DNA of 35,490 nucleotides from positions 1 to 35,490 of the forward strand of contig DPXQ01000042.1 in NCBI GenBank assembly GCA_003527225.1. Reading direction: 5' to 3'. The notes below the pieces were generated by a model, which had not been told where the DNA came from, made no database searches, and saw only the letters and a list, made by a program, of their open reading frames with translations. The stretch comes from Rhizobium sp. Its GTDB lineage: Bacteria > Pseudomonadota > Alphaproteobacteria > Rhizobiales > Rhizobiaceae. A program made the translations under genes and the position numbers. The number at the start of each line of letters is the position of its first letter. Positions within the stretch are counted from its first letter, which is position 1. Positions 18,702 to 27,400 of the stretch are shown here, one piece after another.

Positions 18702-19321
18702 TGGTTGGTCTCCCTTCTTCCAGTTACATGAAAAAGCATTTCGAGATAGCTGATGAGATGGTCGAGGCATTCGGCGGCGATCTGCGGACCACCCTTTGCC
18801 TTGGCAAGAATGAAGGCGCCTTGGATGACCGCCTGTATGTGGAAGGCCAGGCTCGAGGGAGTGAAATCGGATGCGATGCCTGCCTTTTGCATTGCCTTGG
18901 CGATGTCCTGCTCGACCATGGCAGCATGTTCGGTGATACTCTTGTCGCAAGCTTGGCGAATGAGCGGATGAGTCTCGTAGGCTTCCTGGACCATGGTGCC
19001 CACGAGGCAGGTAAACTGGCTGAGTTCGCCCTGCAGGATTGACCGCCGGAAGGTGACATAGCCGAGCACGCGATCTACCGGATCGGGTAAGGCGCGATAG
19101 GGAGCATCAACAAAGATGCTGTCCGCCATCCGCGAAAAATGATCAGCGGCGGCGATCGCGAGGTCTTCCTTGGATCTGAAATGGTGAAAGAAGCCGCCCT
19201 TGGTCACGCCGGCGGCGTGGCACAGGTCATCGACCGTCGTCGCCGAGTATCCCTTTTGCCGGATTACGGACAAAGCACTGTCCAGGAGCTTTTCGCGGGC
19301 GCTGCTGCGCGGCTGGGGCAT
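18698..19321 (-). CDS. TetR/AcrR family transcriptional regulator
   Basis: A 207-residue repressor. The N-terminal helix-turn-helix (about residues 28-48) reads TTVDDLCHAAGVTKGGFFHH, then FRSKEDL; the C-terminal ligand domain includes LSQFTCLVGTMVQEAYETHP and resembles the TetR_C_6-type sensors with a conserved cysteine. The ligand is unknown. The start, seven bases after GAGGAAA, replaces an earlier in-frame ATG at 19354 that would lie inside the operator. A near-perfect palindrome 24 bases upstream (19346-19367) implies autoregulation. It leads an operon with the AHSA1 and VOC genes. Confidence 0.93.
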   Translation of the reverse strand: MPQPRSSAREKLLDSALSVIRQKGYSATTVDDLCHAAGVTKGGFFHHFRSKEDLAIAAADHFSRMADSIFVDAPYRALPDPVDRVLGYVTFRRSILQGELSQFTCLVGTMVQEAYETHPLIRQACDKSITEHAAMVEQDIAKAMQKAGIASDFTPSSLAFHIQAVIQGAFILAKAKGGPQIAAECLDHLISYLEMLFHVTGRRETNQ

Positions 19322-19345
19322 GGCGGTTTCCTCTTCTAAACATAA

Positions 19346-19367
19346 ACATACCAACTAGTCGGTATGT
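19346..19367. promoter_or_regulatory. TetR-type operator
   Basis: ACATACC, eight bases, GGTATGT: perfect 7-bp arms, and the middle also reads nearly symmetrically around CTAG, so 20 of 22 positions are palindromic. This is the ACATACC/GGTATGT style of site bound by several TetR/AcrR regulators. It lies just before tetR and most likely serves it. Confidence 0.8.
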
Positions 19368-19444
19368 TGTCAATGCCAGCCCTTGTGACCCTCAGGCGGC
19401 GGCCAAGTCGAAGCGGGGGAGGCGGTTGGCGCCCGATCGACGGG

Positions 19445-19460
19445 ACCGGATCCGTCCGGT
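19445..19460 (-). other. Hairpin after acvB
   Basis: ACCGGA and TCCGGT form a perfect 6-bp stem with a 4-base loop, 28 bases past the acvB stop. There is no T run on the minus strand, so it is a transcript-end hairpin at best, not a convincing intrinsic terminator. Confidence 0.35.
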
Positions 19461-19488
19461 GGTAAAGGCCGAAATCGGACTTTAGATG

Positions 19489-20844
19489 TCAGGGGGCAAG
19501 TTTCCTGACCAAGCGCTCGATGATCAAGCGTGCCAGAGATTCATAGTCGCCGTCGAAATGGTGACCGCCTTCCAGTTCGTTGACGTCGACCTTCGAGCCC
19601 TTCAGGTCGCGACAGGCGTCGTCTTGCTCGTCCTTGCCGTAGAAACATTGAACAAGGCCGGGATCGATCAGCTTGATATCGGTCAAAGGATCACCGCTAG
19701 CGCCAGCGCCGGGCACCCCGAGCCAGCCAGTAACCGATATCTCGTAGTCGACCTGATGCGACAGCGCCAACAGGGAAAGTTGGGCAACCTTTTGCTTCAA
19801 TTGATCTGGCAGGCGGTTATAGGTGGCCGGCAAGACATCGGCGCCAAAGGAATAGCCGACGAGCAGTATGTGGCGGACTTTCCAGCGCTTGCCATATGTC
19901 CTGACGATTTTTGCCAGGTCGTCTGCCGTCTGCTGAGGGGTCTTCTCCGACCAGAAATACCTCAGTGAATCGACGCCAACCACCGGCATACCCTGCTGCT
20001 GCAGATAACCCGCGACCTCACGGTCGAGGTCGCGCCATCCTCCGTCGCCGGAATAGACCACGGCCATGGTGTCATGGGTCGGCACCGCGACATCCAGAAT
20101 ATCCAGCGGCAGGCCAAGCGGATCGTCGGTGCTTTGGGAGGCAATCAGATCGTCGAGTGTCGTTGACAGGATCGATGCAGCATCCGCGTCCATGTCTTGG
20201 ACGTCGATGTCATCATGGATGGCAACCAGTCTGTCAACGTGCTGACGGCCCCCGGACGGAGCGGCGCTGGAAAACACTACGGTCAGCGGGTCCGGCAGTT
20301 CACCGTCGGCCAGTCCATAGATCATCCGGTCGCCGTTCGCAGACCTCACAGCGGGGGTGCAGAGTTGATGCAAGAGGGGAATACCGGCCTGCGGGTCGAC
20401 GGCCAGGGTCTGTCCGATCGTAGCACGCGGCGTCTGGGCGAGCATCGCGAGCGCCAGCGCGCCGCCGTCGCCAATACCGGCGACGATCGGCGGGAGATAG
20501 GTGTTCACTTCCGCGGTACGCTCGGCCTGATGGACAAGGTCTTCGATGTCGGAGATCATGTAGACGCACTCTCCGTCATCCTTGCGCAATTCGGCAAGAT
20601 AGGCGGGCGTGTCGATGCCGATGACGATGCTGCCGTTGTCTTTCAGCCGTTGTGCCTCGGCTTCTTCCGTGGGCGTCCAGCCTTTGGCATCGGACAGCAA
20701 AACCACAAGAGCCTTCGCTGTACCGTCCGGCAGCAGGATCTCGGGTTTGGGAATGTGACCAGCGTCATATTCGATGGCGGCCGCCCTCAGCGGAGCGGAC
20801 AGCACAAACAACAGCAAAGCGGCGACTGCGGACAGGTTTTTCAT
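19489..20844 (-). CDS. acvB: AcvB, VirJ-like lysyl-phosphatidylglycerol hydrolase
   Basis: A 451-residue exported protein of the AcvB/VirJ family. In Agrobacterium tumefaciens AcvB is needed for virulence and has been reported to hydrolyse lysyl-phosphatidylglycerol; the rhizobial name is atvA. It has a signal peptide (MKNLSAVAALLLFVLSAPLR, cleavage near residue 23) and a C-terminal VirJ domain (about 255-450) with a lipase elbow GYSFG (nucleophile Ser332) and His428/His429 in EGGHHFDGD. The N-terminal half repeats the fold: LVVLLSDAKGW (46-56) parallels AVVYSGDGGW (261-270), but its elbow is GIGDG (123-127), lacking the serine. The ATG overlaps the lpiA stop (ATGA). An upstream frame into lpiA is rejected because the signal peptide begins here. 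Confidence 0.93.
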   Translation of the reverse strand: MKNLSAVAALLLFVLSAPLRAAAIEYDAGHIPKPEILLPDGTAKALVVLLSDAKGWTPTEEAEAQRLKDNGSIVIGIDTPAYLAELRKDDGECVYMISDIEDLVHQAERTAEVNTYLPPIVAGIGDGGALALAMLAQTPRATIGQTLAVDPQAGIPLLHQLCTPAVRSANGDRMIYGLADGELPDPLTVVFSSAAPSGGRQHVDRLVAIHDDIDVQDMDADAASILSTTLDDLIASQSTDDPLGLPLDILDVAVPTHDTMAVVYSGDGGWRDLDREVAGYLQQQGMPVVGVDSLRYFWSEKTPQQTADDLAKIVRTYGKRWKVRHILLVGYSFGADVLPATYNRLPDQLKQKVAQLSLLALSHQVDYEISVTGWLGVPGAGASGDPLTDIKLIDPGLVQCFYGKDEQDDACRDLKGSKVDVNELEGGHHFDGDYESLARLIIERLVRKLAP

Positions 20845-23453
20845 TTCTTGACCACACCTTTCAAGCCGCCGCCGATCAGCAGTGTTGAATCCAGGAGCGC
20901 CATCATCGGGCTCAGACCGCCGGAAGCGGCGAGATAGCGCGGCTGCCATTCCGGATGGAATTTCGATTTGAAGGCACGCAGGCCCTTGAAATTGTAGAAG
21001 CGTTCACCGTGTTCGTAGACCGTATTGGCGATGCGATCCCAGACCGGTGCGATTTCGCGCCGCGACAGACCGGCAAGGGGTGCCATGCCCAGGTTGAAAT
21101 ACTTTATGCCGTCTGATCGCAGGCTGGTCATGAGACTTACGAACAGGAAATCCATCGCGCCTTTGGGAGCTGTCGCCGAAAAACGCATCAGGTCGACCGA
21201 GGCCTCCTCTCGTGTGTCCGTCAGCAGAATGTTGGCGAAGGCGACGATGGTATCGTTCAACCGCAATACCGCCACCGGTTGTGTGAGGATATAGGCGGGG
21301 CTGAAGGCGCCGAGCGAGAAGCCCTTTTCCCGGGTGCGGTGCTGGCTCAGCCACTCGTCTGAGACCGCCGTGAGTTCGGGAAGAATTGCCGGAATACTCT
21401 GGGGTTCGATGATATTAAAGGTCAGCCCGTCTCGTGCGGCGCGGCTCGCGGTCTGGCGCAGGGCGGCCCAGCGCCCTCCCTTCAGATCAAAGCGGGACAG
21501 ATCGACCCTTGCAAGCTCGCCGAGCTTGAATGCCTGGAATCCGGCGTCGGCCAAGGCCGGCAACAGAGCGGGCGATGCCTGGTAAAATACAGTCCGGCAG
21601 CCTGCCGCGCGCGCCGCCTCGACGAATTGCCAGACCAGTTCACCGTGGACCGATTTTTCGCCAATCGGATCGAGGAAGGCGATCCAGGAGCGTCCTTGTT
21701 TGGAGAACATGATAAATGCATCGCGTTGCGGCGAAAACATCACCGACTTGTCTCCCATGCGCACGAGATTGGCGTCGGCAACGTCATGCTTGCGAACGAT
21801 GGCGACAGCTTCGTCGATGATGTTGTCTCCAGACGGCGGGATGACGAGCGCGGCGGGCCGTAGCAGGCTGAATATCGCAACGGCGGACGAGAGAACGGTC
21901 AGGCCGAGCATTGCGCGCAGCGATCGCGGAGCCTCGGCGGAAAATTCAAACTGCCACCAGAGGTCATGGCTGTATTCCAGATCACGATAGACGAAGAGCA
22001 GGATCACCGTGGCTCCGACGCAGATCACGGCGATAGCCAGCAGCCAGGGAAATGTCAGCGCCTGGCGGAAAAGCGATGCCGGACGGTGAAACAGGGGCCG
22101 GCTGGCGAAGAGCCCCAGCAACAGGAAGGCGAGCAAAGCGGCCTCGATCAGCGCCGCGGCCTTGAGCAGCGAGAGGACAAGGCCAAAGGAGGCAACAACG
22201 ACTGCAGTCCACCAAGCGCCGTCCAGCCTTTGCGACAGGCCGCGGGCGGCAATGACAAGGATCAGGCCTAGCAAGCTGGCGATGAAATGAGAACCCTCGA
22301 TAACCGTCAGAGGCAGAAAGCTCTCAAGGAACTTGAGATTGTCTGACGGCGTCGGTGTCACGCTTGAGAACACCATCATCGTGCCCAGGATCAATGCCAA
22401 CGTCGCGATCAGCGGGACGGCGAGCCGGGTTGTGATGCGTGTCAGGCCGGCGGATGCTGGGCTCCCCGCAAATTGGCGCAGTTCCGTGACGACGACAAGA
22501 ATGACGGCGATGATCAGCGGCACGACGTAATAGATCAACCTGTAGACGACCAGTGAGGCAAGAACCGCGTCGACATTGGCAGAGCCACCCAGAGCAGCGA
22601 TGATGACAGTTTCGAAAACGCCGATACCGGCGGGCACATGGCTGGCCACCCCTAGACCGATGGCAACCGCATAGACCGCAAAGAAAGCGGGCCAGGAGAT
22701 CGAGGTATCGGGCAGGAGAACATAGACGACGGAGGCCGACGCCGCGAGGTCAAGAACGGTTACCAGGAATTGCCGCGACAGGGTGCGCGTATCGGCAAGG
22801 CGCAGGGGGACCCGCCCGATGGTCAGGCGGGGATAGCGCTGGGCGACGACGACCGCGGCGGCAAAAAGAACCAGAACGACGATCGCAACCGAGCGCAGCA
22901 GGACGGGCGTGATGCCGATGATCAGACTGATCTCGGGAGCCATCGCAAGCATGGCCAAGGCGGTAATCACAGTCAGCCCCAGCGTGAACGAGAGCGTCAC
23001 GAAGGTTATGATCCTGGCGATGTCGTCCGGGGGAAGACCGAGGCGCGAATAGGCGCGATAACGGATCGCCCCGCCGCTGAGGGCCCCGAACCCCGCCGTA
23101 TTGCCGACGGCATAGGCGCTGAACGAGGTCAAGGCGACCTCGGAGAACGGCAGGCGCCTGCCGATGAAGGCTACGGCGTTCCAGTCGTACATGATGACTG
23201 TGGCGAAGCTCAATGCAGTAAAGAACAGCGCCATCAGGAGGGCCTGGATGGTGGTAGCAGTCAATCCCCGAACGACGTCGTTGTATCTCACTTCGCCAGT
23301 CAGACGATAGATCGCCATCCCCACCAGACAGAAGAGCAGTAGACTCGCGATCGCCGCGATCTGCTTGCGGTACCTGGAAAGGAATGACCATCGCGAAAGG
23401 ACGGAGAGAGGTGAAGGGCAATCTCCCGCCTCGAATGACCTTTCAGGACCCAC
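20841..23453 (-). CDS. lpiA: LpiA/MprF, lysyl-phosphatidylglycerol synthase-flippase
   Basis: An 870-residue MprF homologue that transfers lysine from Lys-tRNA to phosphatidylglycerol and may also move the product to the outer leaflet, lowering negative surface charge. The N-terminal part (about 25-520) has around 13-14 membrane helices, including FSAYAVGNTAGFGALSGGAI and ASHVPAGIGVFETVIIAAL, signatures of the flippase domain. The soluble C-terminal DUF2156 synthase (about 535-845) includes GDKSVMFSPQRDAFIMFSKQ and FNLGMAPLAGL. The start is a GTG at 23453 with perfect GGAGG (23460-23464) six bases upstream; the next ATG would remove the first helix. lpiA is acid-induced in Rhizobium tropici. 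It heads the unit that continues with acvB. Confidence 0.95.
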   Translation of the reverse strand: MGPERSFEAGDCPSPLSVLSRWSFLSRYRKQIAAIASLLLFCLVGMAIYRLTGEVRYNDVVRGLTATTIQALLMALFFTALSFATVIMYDWNAVAFIGRRLPFSEVALTSFSAYAVGNTAGFGALSGGAIRYRAYSRLGLPPDDIARIITFVTLSFTLGLTVITALAMLAMAPEISLIIGITPVLLRSVAIVVLVLFAAAVVVAQRYPRLTIGRVPLRLADTRTLSRQFLVTVLDLAASASVVYVLLPDTSISWPAFFAVYAVAIGLGVASHVPAGIGVFETVIIAALGGSANVDAVLASLVVYRLIYYVVPLIIAVILVVVTELRQFAGSPASAGLTRITTRLAVPLIATLALILGTMMVFSSVTPTPSDNLKFLESFLPLTVIEGSHFIASLLGLILVIAARGLSQRLDGAWWTAVVVASFGLVLSLLKAAALIEAALLAFLLLGLFASRPLFHRPASLFRQALTFPWLLAIAVICVGATVILLFVYRDLEYSHDLWWQFEFSAEAPRSLRAMLGLTVLSSAVAIFSLLRPAALVIPPSGDNIIDEAVAIVRKHDVADANLVRMGDKSVMFSPQRDAFIMFSKQGRSWIAFLDPIGEKSVHGELVWQFVEAARAAGCRTVFYQASPALLPALADAGFQAFKLGELARVDLSRFDLKGGRWAALRQTASRAARDGLTFNIIEPQSIPAILPELTAVSDEWLSQHRTREKGFSLGAFSPAYILTQPVAVLRLNDTIVAFANILLTDTREEASVDLMRFSATAPKGAMDFLFVSLMTSLRSDGIKYFNLGMAPLAGLSRREIAPVWDRIANTVYEHGERFYNFKGLRAFKSKFHPEWQPRYLAASGGLSPMMALLDSTLLIGGGLKGVVKK

Positions 23454-23459
23454 GCTGTG

Positions 23460-23464
23460 CCTCC
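23460..23464 (-). promoter_or_regulatory. Ribosome binding site fixing the lpiA GTG start
   Basis: GGAGG on the minus strand, six bases before the GTG at 23453. No ATG in the frame has such a site, so this decides the start. Confidence 0.75.
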
Positions 23465-23746
23465 ACGCTCAACCTTAAAAGATCGCCGCCGCCAGCCTCG
23501 TCGTTGCCGGTGGCGTTGCTCGCCGCAGCATGCTTGGCGCTGGAATTCGTCCGGAATTATGGCAGGACGGCACGCTCTGTCGATCCGGCTAAAAACCTTG
23601 CGGACTGCGGCAACGCGTCAGAAGTAGCCGTTGCGCCGCCCTGCCTTTTTCGCTAAAAGCGCGCAACTTCCGCGCCCCGACAGATCGGAGCGGTTTTGTC
23701 GGTCGGTCCCGTTCCTGCGGGCTATGAGGTCAGTTACGGTAAGATT

Positions 23747-25021
23747 ATGGCGCGCATCGTAATGAAATTCGGCGGAACATCCGTCGCCAATCTCGAACGC
23801 ATTCACAATGTCGCCCGGCATGTCAAACGCGAGGTCGACGCCGGTCACGAGGTGGCCGTGGTGGTCTCGGCGATGTCGGGCAAGACCAACGAGCTTGTTG
23901 ACTGGGTGCAGAACATACCAAAGGTGGCGGGCGCCGCCTCGCCTTTTTACGATGCTCGCGAATACGATGCCGTCGTCGCTTCGGGCGAACAGGTGACATC
24001 CGGCCTGTTGGCGATCGCGCTTCAGTCGATGGGGATCAACGCGCGCTCCTGGCAGGGCTGGCAGATCGCCATCAGGACCGACAACGCCCATGGGGCGGCG
24101 CGGATCCAGGAAATTGACGGCGCGGACATCATCCGCCGCATGGGCGAGGGCCAGGTGGCGGTCGTTGCCGGCTTCCAGGGTATCGGGCCTGACAACCGTA
24201 TCGCGACGCTCGGCCGTGGCGGATCCGATACCTCGGCCGTTGCGATCGCGGCGGCAGTCAAGGCCGACCGTTGCGATATCTACACCGATGTCGATGGGGT
24301 CTATACAACCGATCCGCGTATCGAGCCCAAGGCGAGGCGCCTCAAGAAGATCGCCTTCGAGGAAATGCTGGAAATGGCCTCGCTTGGCGCCAAGGTCCTT
24401 CAGGTCCGCTCGGTAGAACTTGCCATGGTGCATAAGGTGCGCACCTTCGTGCGCTCCAGTTTTGAAGACCCGGACGCGCCGGGCATGGGCGATCTGTTGA
24501 ACCCGCCCGGTACTTTGATTTGCGATGAGGATGAGATCGTGGAACAGGAAGTTGTCACCGGTATTGCCTATGCCAAGGATGAAGCCCAGATTTCGTTGCG
24601 CCGTCTTGCCGACCGGCCGGGCGTTTCCGCCGCGATCTTCGGGCCCTTGGCCGAGTCCCATATCAACGTCGACATGATCGTCCAGAACATTTCTGAAGAC
24701 GGAACGCGGACCGACATGACCTTCACCGTGCCTTCAGGGGACGTGGAGAAGGCGCTGAAGGTGCTCGCCGACAACAAGGAAACCATCGGCTACGATGTCG
24801 CCCAGAGCGAATCGGGCCTCGTCAAGGTATCGGTGATCGGCATCGGTATGCGCAGTCACGCCGGCGTCGCTGCGACGGCTTTCAAGGCGCTTGCTGAAAA
24901 AGGCATCAATATCAAGGCAATAACTACGTCGGAAATCAAGATTTCGATCCTCATCGATGGTCCCTACGCAGAACTCGCGGTCCGGACTTTGCATTCCTGC
25001 TACGGCCTCGATAAGAATTGA
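23747..25021 (+). CDS. lysC: Aspartate kinase
   Basis: Phosphorylates aspartate, the first step to lysine, threonine, methionine and diaminopimelate. The 424-residue protein is a monofunctional aspartokinase: KFGGTS (residues 7-12) at the ATP site, the aspartate-binding VVSAMSGKTNELVD, ATLGRGGSDTSAVAIAAAVK, and VDGVYTTDPRIEP. Two ACT domains follow (about 265-340 and 345-424), which bind lysine or threonine for feedback inhibition. The ATG at 23747 matches where the family begins (MARIVMKFGGTS); 17 codons upstream in the frame are rejected. It is divergent from lpiA across 293 bp, in which I see no riboswitch. ptsP follows after 89 bp. Confidence 0.97.
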   Translation: MARIVMKFGGTSVANLERIHNVARHVKREVDAGHEVAVVVSAMSGKTNELVDWVQNIPKVAGAASPFYDAREYDAVVASGEQVTSGLLAIALQSMGINARSWQGWQIAIRTDNAHGAARIQEIDGADIIRRMGEGQVAVVAGFQGIGPDNRIATLGRGGSDTSAVAIAAAVKADRCDIYTDVDGVYTTDPRIEPKARRLKKIAFEEMLEMASLGAKVLQVRSVELAMVHKVRTFVRSSFEDPDAPGMGDLLNPPGTLICDEDEIVEQEVVTGIAYAKDEAQISLRRLADRPGVSAAIFGPLAESHINVDMIVQNISEDGTRTDMTFTVPSGDVEKALKVLADNKETIGYDVAQSESGLVKVSVIGIGMRSHAGVAATAFKALAEKGINIKAITTSEIKISILIDGPYAELAVRTLHSCYGLDKN

Positions 25022-25110
25022 TCCGCAAGGCGGGTCTTGTCACTCTCTACGGTTGATGCCGCGGGTGGCGGTCCGCCCGTCCATTATTCGTTTTCGGGAG
25101 CATTCACGGA

Positions 25111-27378
25111 ATGAGAGACCTGTCTGCAGGTCCACGCGTTCTTCTCAAGCGGTTGCGCGAGTTGATGGCGGAACCGCTCGAACCACAGGAACGCCTTGAC
25201 CAGATCGTTCGCCAGATAGCGAGCAACATGGTGGCGGAAGTGTGCTCCGTGTACGTATTGCGGTCCGACAGCATCCTCGAACTCTATGCGACGGAAGGCC
25301 TCAACAAGGACGCGGTCCACCTTGCTCAACTCAAAATGGGGCAGGGCCTGGTCGGTACCATCGCTGCAAGCGCGCAGTCGCTCAATCTCTCGGATGCGCA
25401 GGCACATCCGGCTTTCCGCTACCTGCCGGAAACGGGGGAAGAAATCTATCACTCCTTCCTCGGTGTGCCGATTTTGAGGGCCGGTCGCAGTTTGGGCGTT
25501 CTTGTTGTTCAGAACAAAGCGCAGCGGAATTACCGGGAGGACGAGCTTGAAGCGCTCGAGACGACGGCAATGGTTCTGGCCGAAATGATTGCGACAGGCG
25601 AACTCAAGAAGATCACGCGGCCAGGGCTCGAACTCGACCTGACACGTGCAGTGACAATTGATGGTGACAGCTATAGCGAGGGTATAGGCCTCGGCTATGT
25701 GGTGCTGCACGAACCGCGCATTGTCGTCACCAATTTGCTGAACGAAGACTCAGCAAAGGAACTGCGGCGGCTCGCCGATGCGCTCGGCTCGCTGCGCATT
25801 TCGATCGACGACATGCTTTCGCGCCGCGAAGTTTCCATGGAAGGTGAGCATCGCGATGTGCTCGAAACCTACAGGATGTTTGCACATGACCAGGGCTGGG
25901 TGCGCCGCATGGAAGAGGCGATCCACAACGGCCTGACGGCGGAAGCGGCGGTCGAGAAGGTCCAGAGCGATACCAAGGCGCGGATGATACGGCTCACCGA
26001 TCCGTACCTGCGCGAACGCATGCACGATTTCGACGATCTGGCCAATCGACTGCTCAGGCAGTTGACCGGCTTTTCGCCCCGCAGCACAACTGAGGGCTTT
26101 CCGGCAGACGCGATCATCTTTGCCCGGGCGATGGGTGCTGCCGAACTGCTCGACTATCCGCGCAACCATATTCGCGGGCTGGTTCTTGAGGAGGGCGCGG
26201 TCACAAGCCACGTGGTCATCGTCGCCCGCGCCATGGGCATTGCCGTCGTCGGCCAGGCGGCGGGCGCGGTGGCGCTTGCTGAAAATGGCGATCCGGTGAT
26301 CATTGATGGGGACGACGGCAAGGTCCATATACGGCCGATGGCCGACCTTCAAAAGGCCTATGAGGAAAAAGTCCGCCTTCGGGCGCGGCGGCAGGAGCAG
26401 TTCAGGGCATTGCGCGATGTCGAGCCTCTCACGAAAGATGGCAAGCGTATCATGCTGCAGATGAATGCCGGTCTGCTGGTCGATCTGCCGCAACTCGCCG
26501 AGTCGGGCGCCGAGGGGATCGGCCTTTTTCGCACCGAACTCCAGTTCATGATCTCCTCGACCATGCCAAAAGCGGATGACCAGGAGAGCTTCTACCGGAG
26601 CGTACTGCGCCAGGCGGCGGGCCTGCCGGTGACATTTCGCACCCTTGATATTGGGGGAGACAAGGTTGTTTCCTATTTCAGGGCTCAAGAAGAGGAAAAT
26701 CCGGCACTCGGCTGGCGTGCAATCCGGCTTTCGCTTGACCGGCCGGGACTGCTGCGCACGCAGTTGAGAGCTCTTTTGAAAGCCGCCGCCGGGGCCGAAT
26801 TGAAGATGATGTTGCCGATGGTGACCGAGGTCGGCGAGATCCGGGCGGTGCGGGACCTGATGCAGAAAGAGGTACAGCATCTGTCGAAATTCGGCCATCA
26901 ACTGCCGAAGCGCCTGCAGTTCGGTGCGATGCTCGAGGTTCCGGCGCTGATGTGGCAGCTCGAAGAATTGATGGAGGAAGTCGATTTCGTATCGGTGGGA
27001 TCAAATGATCTGTTCCAGTTCTCCATGGCAGCCGATCGTGGCAATGCTCGGGTATCGGACCGGTTCGATGTTCTGGGCCGACCGTTCTTGAGGATTCTCC
27101 GCGATATCGTGCGCGCCGCTGACAAGAGCGAAACACCGGTGACGCTTTGCGGAGAGATGGCCGGCAAGCCGCTTTCGGCCATGGCCCTGCTCGGGATCGG
27201 CTTCCGCTCGATCTCCATTGCTCCGACGGCCATCGGGCCGGTAAAGGCGATGCTTCTCGCGCTCGATGTCGATCGCTTGAGTCGGGAGCTTAACGCGGCT
27301 CTCGATGATCACCGGACGCATTTGCCGCTGAGGGATATCCTGACGGGCTTTGCGGAAGACAACAATATTCCTCTCTGA
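25111..27378 (+). CDS. ptsP: Phosphoenolpyruvate-protein phosphotransferase PtsP (Enzyme I-Ntr)
   Basis: Enzyme I of the nitrogen PTS passes phosphate from PEP to NPr and EIIA-Ntr, a regulatory chain tied to nitrogen, potassium and carbon balance. The 755-residue protein has an N-terminal GAF domain (about 20-160, with LGVPILRAGRSLGVLVVQNK), the phosphohistidine domain with GAVTSHVVIVARAMGIAVVG (His367), and the PEP-binding barrel containing ESGAEGIGLFRTELQFM, TFRTLDIGGDK, SVGSNDLFQFSMAADRGN and VTLCGEMAG with its acid-base cysteine. All catalytic motifs are present. GGGAG lies about ten bases before the ATG. prfA starts 22 bp downstream. Confidence 0.97.
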   Translation: MRDLSAGPRVLLKRLRELMAEPLEPQERLDQIVRQIASNMVAEVCSVYVLRSDSILELYATEGLNKDAVHLAQLKMGQGLVGTIAASAQSLNLSDAQAHPAFRYLPETGEEIYHSFLGVPILRAGRSLGVLVVQNKAQRNYREDELEALETTAMVLAEMIATGELKKITRPGLELDLTRAVTIDGDSYSEGIGLGYVVLHEPRIVVTNLLNEDSAKELRRLADALGSLRISIDDMLSRREVSMEGEHRDVLETYRMFAHDQGWVRRMEEAIHNGLTAEAAVEKVQSDTKARMIRLTDPYLRERMHDFDDLANRLLRQLTGFSPRSTTEGFPADAIIFARAMGAAELLDYPRNHIRGLVLEEGAVTSHVVIVARAMGIAVVGQAAGAVALAENGDPVIIDGDDGKVHIRPMADLQKAYEEKVRLRARRQEQFRALRDVEPLTKDGKRIMLQMNAGLLVDLPQLAESGAEGIGLFRTELQFMISSTMPKADDQESFYRSVLRQAAGLPVTFRTLDIGGDKVVSYFRAQEEENPALGWRAIRLSLDRPGLLRTQLRALLKAAAGAELKMMLPMVTEVGEIRAVRDLMQKEVQHLSKFGHQLPKRLQFGAMLEVPALMWQLEELMEEVDFVSVGSNDLFQFSMAADRGNARVSDRFDVLGRPFLRILRDIVRAADKSETPVTLCGEMAGKPLSAMALLGIGFRSISIAPTAIGPVKAMLLALDVDRLSRELNAALDDHRTHLPLRDILTGFAEDNNIPL

Positions 27379-27390
27379 ACCCAAGAACCT

Positions 27391-27394
27391 GGAG
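27391..27394 (+). promoter_or_regulatory. Ribosome binding site deciding the prfA start
   Basis: GGAG stands three bases before an ATG (27398) and six before a GTG (27401). Three is too close, so the GTG is the likely start. Confidence 0.55.
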
Positions 27395-27400
27395 TGAATG

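Noticed and set aside
25750..26901. 383-codon minus-strand frame opposite ptsP
   Set aside because: Shadow of ptsP; composition is arginine- and histidine-rich without a recognisable fold. Similar long frames opposite clpB (31793-32872) and lysC (23618-24661) were rejected for the same reason.
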